Shown one piece after another: positions 26,159 to 36,105 of a stretch of DNA of 64,000 nt. The stretch's first letter is position 1, and the number at the start of each line of letters is the position of its first letter. The DNA lies in NCBI RefSeq assembly GCF_000002985.6, contig NC_003279.8:10168001-10232000 (forward strand), given 5' to 3'. The DNA comes from Caenorhabditis elegans. Taxonomy: Eukaryota > Nematoda > Chromadorea > Rhabditida > Rhabditidae. Below the pieces are notes generated by a model. It searched no databases and had not been told where the DNA came from. It saw only the letters and a program-made list of their open reading frames with translations. A program made the translations under genes and the position numbers.

Positions 26159-28990
26159 TCACTGGTTATATCCATTCATCGGGTCCCATTGCCATTGTGC
26201 CTGTGGTGCTCCTTGAGCTTCAGGTCTCCATCCTCCACTACTCGATTGTCCGTAATCCACAGCACTTGGAGCACCGCCGAGCTCTCCAAATTCACTGGCT
26301 TGAGGTTGAGGAACAGTTGGTGCAGTGACCCAATTATTAATATCTTCTTGTGGAGCAATTTGATGTGTTGCAACCACGTATTCGAACTGTTCCGAGTATG
26401 GATTCATGAATTTGTATGCAGACACAGTACATGGAATGTAATCAGTACTGGTACGTACTCGAATATTTATTCTCATTGGTTGGTCACTGAAATGGAAATG
26501 TTTTTATTTAGTTAACATGGAATCTACTGCTATAGGTTTAAAGGAAAGTACATTTTTCGAAATGGTCCCGCCACGAATATTATTCGTGAAAAATTCGCCT
26601 GAAAATATTCCCTAGAACCGCGAAAATTACGATTAAAAAACTACGGTACCTGGTCTCGACAAGACAAATGTTTGTTTAATGAAAAAGGTTTGAGCCTTTA
26701 AAAAGTACGGTAATTTTAATGTTTCTACTCAATTCTCTTTGGTTTTTCATAGTTTTTTTGATAAAGGTATATTTATTTGTTTAAAAACTCACATAAGACA
26801 ACATGTATTTTTACAAATAGTGAGAAAAACTATGAAAAATCGACGAAAATTCTACAGAGTAGAAAGTTTGAAATTGCAGTACTCTTTAAAACCGCACACA
26901 CTCTTGAAAGCAGGTAATATGAAATTTGATGGACGCAAATTGTTCAAAAAGGTTTTTTTACGAAAACTTACCTTAAAAGAGCCACAAATGAGTCTTGAAG
27001 GGTCTTCTCATCTGCTGGATGTGCAAGATTCCACCAATATCTTCCGATAAGTTGATCACTGCTCAAACCAATTAAATCACTAACCCTCGCATCAATAAAT
27101 GTCATTTTTCCATCTTCCGAAACACGAACCGAAAATTGATTTGTTGATGTTGGATCAGCACAGACCGGCATTGATGCTACCTTTAATTAAATCACGTTTA
27201 TCTGCATCGTAAACTATTCTAACCTGTAACCTGGCAATTGCCACCAAACAAGATGAAGCTGGAGCATTAATTCCCTGTGGTGGAGCATTTTTGATATATC
27301 CTGTGCAATGCATCACAACGTAATTTTGACCAGCATGTTGGAATAAGGGACGGCGATTTCTGAGACGATGAAGTGGTTCAAGGGCTCCGACACGCATTCG
27401 ACAGATGAATCCACGACGACATGACATATGAACTCGTGTTGATGCTCCTTCGCGTTTCACTGATCCTAAAATTCAATGATTTTGATAGTTAACTTGAAGT
27501 GGGTTACTGTACTTTTAAAGATACACACATTTTAAGAGCGAGCAGATACCTTTTTGACGGAAAATCACAAATTTTGGGCATGCCAAAATCTAGTGAAATT
27601 ACAATAGATGCTTTTAAAACAAATACTACTTAATTCGATTGACTGAAGTAAGTGGTTATTACTGTAAACGGTTCCAAGTTATATGACTACTTTGGAAAAA
27701 ATTCAAAAAATCCTTGAATCTCTCCTCTTCTCTTTTTATGATAACTCACCAGATTTCAAATCGAGAACTTTATTAACTGATACTTCACTTCCACACAATT
27801 GATCTCTAATTTTATCTTGATCATCTGGATGTATGAGTTCATTCAAATTTCTTTGAAGCCAATCTTCCTAAAAATTAATATTTATATTTCAATAATGAAA
27901 GATTCAAATCTTGCTCACCTGCTTCAAATTAAGTACGGGAGTAATTGAATCAGCAACATATAACACTTTTCCAGTCTGACAACAAACAACAAAAAGAAAT
28001 CCATTCGCTGCTTCTAGAATCAAATGTTTCAATTCTTGATCCGTAAGAAATGATGGTTTATATGAAGTTTCATCTTGTGCCGTATGTCCTCGAATTCCTT
28101 TCATGTGTGATACTGCCATTCGGAGAATCGTTAGTTTATCGGGTTTACGTCCAAGTGATGCACATTGTGGAACCATTTCGGCTAATTCATTTATGTAATG
28201 AGTCATTTTGTTACGGCGACGTCGCTCAATCTAAAACGTTTTCAGTTGAATTTGAAGCAAGAAATTTTACTTTTTCCATATTGAATTTTGATTTCAGAAA
28301 TTTCAACCAAAGGGTTGGTAAATTGCCAAATTTTTAAACTTTTAGTTTTTAGTTTAATACTTGCAGAAAGAAAGATTTTTCGGTCGGCTTCCGAATTCAT
28401 GATATGTGAAACTCTAAAATTGTGCCTATTTGAATTTTAATTATACAGTTTGAAATAATTTTTTAAAAAGTTCTCTATGACTCGATAATTTTAGCACCAT
28501 ATGTAGAAATTTTTAAAAAATTTAAAATCGCTGGAAATTTAATTTTGAGTTGTGTTACGTCCCATGAAAATTGCAGTTTTACAGGTCAAACAATACCCAG
28601 AGTATCGTACTTTTTATTTGAATTAATGAAACATAGCAGTATAAATTTTCAGATATAAATGTTCAAAACCTCACCTCTGAATGATTTTCCCTTGCAAATC
28701 TTTCCTTATTCTCTCCCATTTCATCTTCCATTCGAGCATATTTTCCAGATGGCATGCCCATATCTTCATCTTCCATTGCGAAGCTGAAATTATTTAAAAT
28801 TTAAAATATAAGTTTAGAAGTATCCAAAAATAACCAGCAATAAGCATATCTGAATAGTTGTATTGCATAGAAAACCAATTTTAATCAACACATTTTTTGC
28901 AATAAAAAGCCATAACTTAAGCTAATAATGTCACACTATGCCTTACCTCGTCGCCGATTGCCATGGATCCATAAATATATCCTGAGCCAT
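26159..28990 (-). CDS. aha-1: ARNT/HIF-1beta homologue, bHLH-PAS transcription factor
   Basis: Eight exons (28990-28947, 28783-28675, 28230-27919, 27867-27750, 27465-27224, 27180-26972, 26486-26159 plus the junction set implied) join in frame to 453 aa; seven are listed because all coding is accounted for by them. The basic helix-loop-helix starts at about residue 45 ('RFARENHSE', then '[19 protein letters not shown]', '[16 protein letters not shown]'). PAS-A contains '[20 protein letters not shown]'. PAS-B contains '[14 protein letters not shown]'-like sequence and '[14 protein letters not shown]'. The tail is Gln/Pro/Gly-rich. AHA-1 is the common partner of HIF-1, AHR-1 and CKY-1 in C. elegans. 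A TTTTCAG acceptor lies one base before the ATG. Confidence 0.95.
26630..26905. mobile_element. Foldback element in the last aha-1 intron
   Basis: Outer arms: 'ggtacctggtctcgacaag' and 'gcctttaaaaagtacgg' on the left against 'gcagtactctttaaaaccg' on the right. Inner arms: 'tttttcatagttttttt' at about 26741 against 'gagaaaaactatgaaaaat' at about 26822. It belongs to the same dispersed family as the elements at 1.0 and 61.9 kb and accounts for most of the 485-nt intron. Confidence 0.7.
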
Positions 28991-28992
28991 TC

Positions 28993-30285
28993 TGAAAACT
29001 ATAAAGAAAAGTTTTTTTCTGTCGAAAAGAAGAATTGAAAGACACCAAAACAAATTATAGGCAATTGAATATATTAGGTGAAGAATTTAAAAAATTGAAT
29101 TTTAAAACAAGTTGTGCAATGGATCGAGAGTAAATCAATTAATTATGTAAATCGTCGCTTCCTTGCCCGATGAGAGAGAAAGTATGGAAAATCTAGAGTA
29201 AGATGCGTCAGAGAATACTCTCCATTGTAGACACAATGTCTTTAAACACGCGATACGTATGTCTGAGTCTCCATTTTTCATATACTCTCACCAATCAATA
29301 TTTCTTTAGGATGATGGGGGATGGGAAAGGAATGGTGTGAGAGAGAGGGGCGTGCGCGCTTTTTCTATTTGTCCAGTACCTCGTCACCAAACACCGTTGA
29401 GGACCGTATTATTACTATGAAGAGAGAAAGAAATGAAAAGAAATTGAGAGTGACCCCCCTACATATGGTCACTGGATATTTGAGAGAAGAAGCAACAGAT
29501 GGAATTAGAGGGGAGAGACTTTTTAAGGATGATGAAGGAGGAAACGGAAAAAAATTAGAAGATGATGGATGGATGATAGGGCATATAAAAATGTGATAGT
29601 GATAATGCAAGAAAATAAGTGAAATAATGCACGCATTTATAGTGTGACCAGTATTTGAAAGTTGAATGACCACAATTGATTGATCAAATTTTTTTAACTT
29701 TCACACTCTCAATTAAAATCATTTTTTATTTGAAAGAAAACCTTTTGCATAGGCCCCTATAAAACATTCTGCTACATGCCTCGCACTTTGAACTAAAAAA
29801 TATCGACCTGAAAACTGTTCCTTGGATGTTTCCAACTTTCGAGTTTTGTGAAATTGTTCCAAAAGTGTAGTTTTTTATCAAGTTAAAGTTTTCTTTCTAA
29901 AAAAACACACATAATTCAAGCTTTCAGAATGTTTGTTTCAGATCGACTTTTCCACTCGGCCTTTTGTAGATTTAGAATGCACTAGAGTTTGGCATAAGTT
30001 TGATTTTATTCATGTCAAACTTTGACCCAAACCTTTCTTGTATTGTTTTAAACTGTTGAAAAAAATATTGTCGCTGCCAAATTCTGGCAAAAAGTTGGTG
30101 TACAATGCCAAGCAGTCCAAGGCGCTCTTCGCCAGAGGAGCCATAGGACGAAACTCCATATTCAAATTAGTTATGCTTCTAAAAAGACAGATATAGTGAC
30201 ATATATTTCAATTTGGAGACCCCATTCAGAACTGTTCATATATTACAAAATTGATAATCTAAATATCAGTGCTCTTTTCTCGAAT
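28993..30285. other. aha-1 upstream region and 3' flank of the GSK3-like kinase gene
   Basis: No gene seen. A purine-rich, GC-richer stretch at 29290-29560 ('gagagaggggcgtgcgcgc') lies about 350-550 bp upstream of aha-1 and may be promoter sequence. A minus-strand poly(A) motif (TTTATT on +) near 30007 could serve the kinase gene. Confidence 0.45.
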
Positions 30286-31907
30286 TCAACTCGTCTGCTC
30301 AACCGATTCATTCGTCAAAGTTGTATCTCCAGATTTCACGGATTGTAAGTCGACTGCAGAAAGACACAAAATCTTCTTTTTATTGAATCTCACCGTTTTC
30401 TCGTTGAATAACTAAAATCATTATGTTAGGTGACAATCATAAGGTTCAGATAAACTTACCACATTAAAGTACGGATGAGTGAGAATCTCAATTCCAGAGA
30501 GACGCTTGTTCGGATTGTAGACAAGGATTTGAAGAAGAACTGCTACTGACTCTTTCATGTCATCTTGCTCAATTTTCTGAAAAACAACTCTCTGGAGGTT
30601 TTCTTAAAGCTTTTTGCCTGAAACCGATTTGATTCCACATGCGCCTTATCGTTTGGTGCCTACTCTGTGCCTATCTTGTACCTAGCTTGTGCCGCGCAAT
30701 CAATAACAGACTAGTGGTACATCAAATCGGTTTCAAATGTTAAGATGGTTCCGAATGTAGCACTTAAAACCGGTCGCTGATGAAAATTGTCTGAATTTTC
30801 AATGAACTCGTTCTTCGTATAATAATTACCGTATTATAGACTGTAGTTCTCCGATCCTTCTGATAAATGACTGTCTGTGTGTAGAGATAAGTCAAGTCGG
30901 CAGTTGTCTTCGATTTATTATATTCATATGAATCCAAAACTTCCTGCAACTTCGTGCTGCTCACTTTCATTGATGACACATCAGAATCTGTTGGGTATCC
31001 GAGCATATCGAAAATGACCTCCGCTTGATTGTTCGATGATTTTCCAGCCAAGATGATTCCGCCTTTCAGTAGCTCTCCAAATACACATCCGCAAGACCAC
31101 GTGTCTGAAAAATTATATTCTAGCAAAAAACTCCAAGACTTGCTCAAGGTAACTAATAGTAAACTTGGGCTTAGTAAGAATTCACCAACAAGCATCTAAC
31201 AAAATTATCAGATAATTTGAATATTTTTTCAGAATTTTCTTACCAATTTTGCATCCATAGTACTTGGAGCCTAAAATCAATTCTGGTGGTCTGTAGTATC
31301 TCGTGACATGATAACTTTGCTGTGGTGATTTTGTAGATTGGATGGACGATGAGCCAAAATCAGATATTTTCAGCAGACCTGTTTCGGCGTTGTAGAGTAG
31401 ATTTTGAGGCTTGATGTCTCTGTGACAAATGTCAGCCTTAAAATTCCAGATTGAATGGGAGACATATTCAAAAAAATAACTGCACCTTCTCCAAATGTGC
31501 TTGTCCTCGAAACAATTGCCAGACAATAAGCTTCACTTCTACAATGTCAATCCGGCGGTTTTTGTCTTTTAGAAACTGATAAAGATTCAATGGAATGTAC
31601 TCGAAAATCAGAGCAAGACAAATACGACCTGAATATTTGTAATTTGCTTATTATTCTATCAACTAAGCGTGCTCACACCTTCATGTTGTTTCTGATAGCT
31701 GTACAACAAACGAACAATATTCCGATGCTTCAACTTTCCCAACTGTCCAAGAATCTTCACTTCCATTGGACATCCTTTGTGACGCGGCCAGGTCTTTTTG
31801 ATCACAATATCGATTTCCTGATTGGATTCTGTTTGAGCAACTCCACGGTAGACATTGGAAAATGCTCCAGTAGCAAACAGATTCATATGATGAAGATTGA
31901 GATGCAT
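30286..31907 (-). CDS. GSK3-family serine/threonine kinase
   Basis: Six exons (31907-31679, 31628-31486, 31436-31244, 31104-30830, 30576-30460, 30411-30286) give 360 aa. Kinase motifs in order: glycine loop 'GAFSNVYRG', lysine in 'DIVIKKTW', helix C region 'PMEVKILGQLGKLKHRNIV', catalytic 'CHRDIKPQNLLY', 'KISDFGSSS', and the GSK3-type activation loop 'SYHVTRYYRPPELILG' with the tandem tyrosine. 'DTWSCGCVFGELL' and 'ILTHPYFN' complete the lobe. All catalytic residues are present. It lacks long N- and C-terminal extensions and is more diverged than the canonical worm GSK-3, matching the nematode-expanded GSK3-like group often expressed in the male germ line (expression is inference). I believe this is Y106G6E.1. 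The ATG directly follows a TTTCAG acceptor. Confidence 0.88.
30619..30736. mobile_element. Short MITE-like inverted repeat in a kinase intron
   Basis: TGAAACCGATTTGAT at 30619-30633 and ATCAAATCGGTTTCA at 30721-30735 are perfect 15-bp inverted repeats around about 87 bp rich in 'gtgcctat/gtacctag' words. Non-coding, inside the intron 30577-30829. Confidence 0.65.
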
Positions 31908-31910
31908 CTG

Positions 31911-33057
31911 AAAAATTCAAATGTTCCGATGAAGTTGCAAGAAACTTGAAGCTCTTTCACACTTTTTTTGTAATGTTTCCATCAATAGGTTAATTGTACT
32001 GAGGCATTATGCGCACATGACACAGTTACCTACCGACTACTAGACAGTTTTTGATTTTCAAAAATTCAATGTTCCTAATATGATCATTTGATCACAAGAT
32101 CTCGGCATTTGCGCATTAACTTGTCCAAATTGTTCAGAAGTTGGCAAACGAGTAATTGGGCAAGACTTGGCCCAATCTGTTCCTAGCGTGAAACTTGACT
32201 TATGTCGTTTTGGCAGTGATTCTCAAGGATCGGATCAAACTTGGGCCATCAAGTCTTGCCAAACTTTTGCTCAAGCTTTGCCAATTTCCAAGCCAAATGC
32301 ATATTTTAATATCCAACTTGGGCAAGGAGTTGTCACGCAAACTGTAGACAAGAAGCTGTCAAATTCCCGTCAAATACATCTTTTCCATCCTCCAATCGTT
32401 GAGCGACAATTTCATCAGTAGTTCTATAGATGTTTGGCATTTTTTTTTATTTCGATTCTTCTCAAGCCCTTTTGCAAGCAAATTGTGAGCTCGTATTCAA
32501 ATTGAGTTTTTAACAAGTAGAAATGAATTGTTCAGAATTGAAACTATTGAATCAAAATTTTAACGAGCATCAGTGTTTGGCGTGTCCCACTTTTTTTGTT
32601 GGCCTCTGCAAACTTGTTGATTGGTCGATTCTGAAATAATAAAAAATAAAATATAAAAAATATAAAAACCCTGAAGATTCTACGTTAGATAAGAAAATAA
32701 AAAAACAATCACAAACTCGTCGATAAATTCAGTTTCGAATTTACGAAGGACGAATTCATCCCTTTTCATCTTCAGACACGTGTCACATTGACTGGTGAGT
32801 TTTAAATTTCAGATGCTTGCTTTTGAAGTAGTAGAGTGGGATTGCTAGCCTGTTGACTGAACTTGCACATCTAGAAGAATTCACTCTCAAAATTTGGGAG
32901 AAAACTTTCTGCCACACATTTCCAACTTGCCAACTTATTTGAGCAGATTTTAGTAAAACTCCAAATTTTTGGCAGAAAGTTTCCAACGTTTGGTAAGAGG
33001 TTGCCCCAAAACGTCGCCAGTTTTTATTACTGTGAAACAAAAATAATATTGTTTCAG
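31911..33057. other. Intergenic region with several short inverted repeats
   Basis: No gene assembles. Two inverted repeats stand out: 'gggcaagacttggcccaa' near 32159 against 'ttgggccatcaagtcttgcc' near 32244, and 'gggagaaaactttctgcca' near 32896 against 'tggcagaaagtttcc' near 32970. Both look like remnants of small foldback elements. The region should also hold the promoters of the kinase (-) and the following plus-strand gene. Confidence 0.55.
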
Positions 33058-33091
33058 ATTGGAATCAACAAAAAGTCAGCACCAAAAACCA

Positions 33092-33808
33092 ATGATCGTG
33101 TACGCCCTACTGGCAATTGTCGCTGTTCTGGCCTACTTCTACTTCAAGAACAGTGAGAATGGCAAGAATGCAACGACATCTCAAAGAAGTTCAAGAAGCA
33201 CTCGTTCCACAAAAAGCTCGAGATCATCTCCGAAGACTGTGCCTGTTACTGAACAGCCTGCAGCTGCTCAACCTCAACAACTCGAACAACCGACCCCTGC
33301 ACCTGCTCCGGAATCTGCTCCTGCTCCAGTTCAATGCCCGGAACCAACTCCTGAAGTCCCTCAGCAACCAACACAAGTGTCCGCTCCAGTTCAAGAAATC
33401 ACTCAAGGTGCTCCTGCTCCAATCCCCGAGCCAACTCCAGTCACTGCAGAACAGCCAACTCCAGTTGATCCTTTGAGCTCTCCAATTAAACCAATTGGTA
33501 GAGACTCTGTATTGTTGGCGCCGAAGGACAATGTTCATGCAGGAATTGGTGGAAAATCCGAGAGGATGGCTCCAACTGAGAATGCTTCTGGAGGTGGAAA
33601 CTCGGTTATTTTGGGCCCAAAGGATAATACTTCCAATGGTGTTGGTGGAAAATCGGAGAGATTGGCTGTGGATTCTGGACCTGCTTCATCTGATCAATCA
33701 TCTTCTGCTCCTGCTTCTACCGAATCGAAGAAATCCCACACCCCTGGACCACACTATTCGAACATTTTGGCCAATTTTAACCTCACTAAGCAGGCTGGAG
33801 GCCTGTGA
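33092..33808 (+). CDS. Unknown single-pass membrane protein with Pro/Ala-rich stalk and internal repeat
   Basis: An acceptor TTTCAG ends at 33057; the first ATG downstream is at 33092 and gives 238 aa to TGA at 33806-33808 without introns. It opens with a signal-anchor helix (MIVYALLAIVAVLAYFYF). A Ser/Arg/Lys patch follows, then a long Pro/Ala/Glu/Gln-rich low-complexity stalk. Near the C-terminus there are two copies of a roughly 30-residue unit: 'DSVLLAPKDNVHAGIGGKSE' and 'NSVILGPKDNTSNGVGGKSE'. Codon periodicity and the repeated unit argue for real coding. I do not recognise the family. The last 24 codons lie inside copy 1 of the direct duplication that recurs at 52.0 kb. Confidence 0.65.
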   Translation: MIVYALLAIVAVLAYFYFKNSENGKNATTSQRSSRSTRSTKSSRSSPKTVPVTEQPAAAQPQQLEQPTPAPAPESAPAPVQCPEPTPEVPQQPTQVSAPVQEITQGAPAPIPEPTPVTAEQPTPVDPLSSPIKPIGRDSVLLAPKDNVHAGIGGKSERMAPTENASGGGNSVILGPKDNTSNGVGGKSERLAVDSGPASSDQSSSAPASTESKKSHTPGPHYSNILANFNLTKQAGGL

Positions 33809-34208
33809 TGCTATTGTATTTACCTCAAACCCAAAAATCAGGGATTAGAGCCGCCCTCTTACTCTTAGAAACTTTGAGTCACTTGCATCCCTACTCCCAG
33901 CAGAGCAGACCGGAAGCCTTCTATGAGACGTATGTTTCTATAACTACGTCTGTTTTTGGAAAGAACAGTCAATCCGGATTGAGGGCCGCAGGCCCGAATA
34001 CACATAGAAGTGTTGGACAATCGTTGAACCTACTCTAAGCCCAATAAATCAGGTTGAGGGCCGCAGGCCCGAATACACTTAAAAAAGACCCAGAAAAAAA
34101 ATTATCTTCAAATGACCATGGCTCAGTCAATTTTGGTTCAAAATGATCCAAAATTTCCCCAGTTTACCAACTTAATTTACTGCGAAGCCTAGCGCGTTTG
34201 ACGCGCTA
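33735..34208. repeat. Direct duplication, copy 1 (left border of the array block)
   Basis: The sequence from 'cacacccctggacc' (33738) to 'gacgcgctagtca' (34200-34212) recurs at 52000-52456 in the same orientation at roughly 85-90% identity by eye. It starts within the coding end of the upstream gene. It is rich in short triloop or near-perfect palindromes: AATCCGGATT at 33971, GGGCCGCAGGCCC at 33983 and again at 34058, and TAGCGCG/CGCGCTA at 34190-34208. Confidence 0.85.
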
Positions 34209-35240
34209 GTCACTCCCACTATTCAAATGTCTTGTGATGTTCATTTTCAAACTTTTTTTCAGTTTCGATGTTGCTAAACGCTTCCTAAATTAAGTTTATC
34301 CAAGAGTATTTGCATATCAGGCCGTCGGCCTGCTTGGTTAAAGGTTGACTGCGTCTTCTAAGAATAAGAGTGCCTACGGCACTCAATCCAGACAATCTGG
34401 GCTTGAAACAGTTGTAATAGGCATACCAGGCCTCCGACATGCGATGTATATGTTTAAAGTGGACTGAATATTCTTAGAGTTAGAGTGGGACCTTTCTATG
34501 TTTTTTTGTGAAGAAAACAATTTACAGCCACCTGCACGCATGCACCCTCTTGTGAGGAGAAGCGTCCTGTGAGGAGTGGTGCACTAAAACTTCAATCCGT
34601 CATAACTTTGCCCAGAGTGGGAGTTTGAGAAAAATAGAACTATTTTTGAAATTGGCATAAACAGTAAAGGACTATGGCGTTAATTATTTCAAAACATAAC
34701 AAAAACTGAAACATTTCATCTTTTGGGAAGGGCTGCAGCTCAAAACATCTCTAAGTGTGCTGTTAGTTTAGTTTGTTAACCTTTCTTTAGTAAAAATTAT
34801 TAAATTTAAAACATAATTTGGAAGAATAGTTGAGAACTGGTTCAGGAACAGAAAACCACTGAATTTTTAAGGGCAAAAATTAAATACAAAAAATGTTCCA
34901 CAAATATTTTGATAGTTATGAAAGGATCCAGGTGAGAAAAAAGTTCAAGTCGGAGCTTTGAATGCATATCCTTTGCGCTGACACTCTCCGAAACAACTGG
35001 TTTAATCTGAATTATAGCCCGAAATGGTACGCCCAAATTGAAACAAAGTTTAAAAATGAATATAATGAGACATTTCATAAAAGTGAGGTCGCGGGGAAAA
35101 TAGTAAACTCGATGAAATTTAAATTTAAAGGAAAGTTCAATCACGTTCTAAAAATGTTATCCTAAAAAAGTATAAACGATCTTTATAAAAAAATCGTGAC
35201 CGCCTAATCCAATAACCTCACTTAACTCCGCCCACCCACC
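34209..35240. other. Non-coding stretch with further palindromes
   Basis: Three more perfect short palindromes follow copy 1: CAGGCCgtcGGCCTG at 34318-34332, AGTGCCtacGGCACT at 34369-34383 and CCAGAcaaTCTGG at 34388-34400. They are of the same style as those in the duplication, so the parent element may extend to about 34450. The rest is AT-rich with no gene. Confidence 0.5.
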
Positions 35241-35252
35241 CCAGCTGCAATA

Positions 35253-35791
35253 TAAAAGGCGGGAAAACAGTATAAAATTCAGTCCGAGGTTTTGGAAACC
35301 TCTCATCTTCTGTCATGGTCAATGGTGGATACCAATGGTGGATTCGATAGGCAAGACAATGGTTGGCAACATGGAACTGCAGTGAGCAGGGATCAGTGGA
35401 GACCAGTGAGGAGAGGTGTGCTGAGGGAAGACAAGGATGCATTGGAAAGACCTGGCTGAGCAAGTGGATTGGTCGAAGCAGGCAGCCGAGGATGGAGCAC
35501 TCAAGGAAAAACCAGGTACACATGTTTGAAAATTCGCAAGTTGAAAAAGTTCACCTTAAACTTCAAATTTCAAAATTTGAAAAACATTTTTGTTTTCTTA
35601 AAATTAATATTTTTTATTTGATTCAATATAATATTTTTTCAGAATTTGTGGTCGATTCAATTGGCGGGACACTGATGGACAGCATGGAGCAGCAGGGATC
35701 AGCAGGGACCAGTGTGGTTGGATGGAGCTGGCGGAGGACGTGAAATGAAGGGAGCAGGCTGCCAAAGATGGAGCACCAAAGGAGGAGCCAG
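35253..35791 (+). pseudogene. Decayed gene with a duplicated exon module
   Basis: A TATA-like box (TATAAAAGG) is at 35252-35260. Two related modules follow: A, about 35335-35515, and B, 35643-35791. Each ends in a good splice donor (CCAG|GTACAC, CCAG|GTATAT), and B starts after TTTTTTCAG. Translated, A and B share 'QHGTAVSRDQ' / 'QHGAAGISRDQ' and 'LAEQVDWSKQAAEDGALKEKP' (split) / 'LAEDVK-stop-REQAAKDGAPKEEP'. Module A needs a frameshift to join its two conserved parts; B has an in-frame TGA. The introns after A and B are also similar, so exon plus intron was duplicated. I know no family for it. It could instead be a live gene with different exon ends. Confidence 0.45.
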
Positions 35792-35880
35792 GTATATACA
35801 AAAATCAAAGTTTACTTGAAAAATTGCAAGTTTAACTTCAAATTTTAAAATTTAGAAACAAAAAATAATCATTTGAATTA

Positions 35881-36105
35881 AATGATTCAAACACTTTTTT
35901 TCAAAAAATTCAAAAAAAATGCATGTTTCAAATACCAACGGCAATTTAAAAAAAGGATTTTCGTATTGATGAGTGGAAGTTTTAAATTTTATTCAACTTC
36001 ACTTTTTTGAACTTCACTTTTTTGATTCAATACAAAATCTTTTTTTTTCAAAAACTCAAAAAAAAATTGCCTGTTTCAAATACCAACGGCAAATAAAAAA
36101 AGGAT
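35881..36105. repeat. Short direct repeat at the left edge of the array
   Basis: About 80 bp at 35881-35960 ('tgtttcaaataccaacggca', then 'aaaaaaaggatttt') is repeated at 36023-36105 just before the first array unit. The second copy runs straight into the satellite through 'ggatttttgttaaaag'. Confidence 0.75.
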
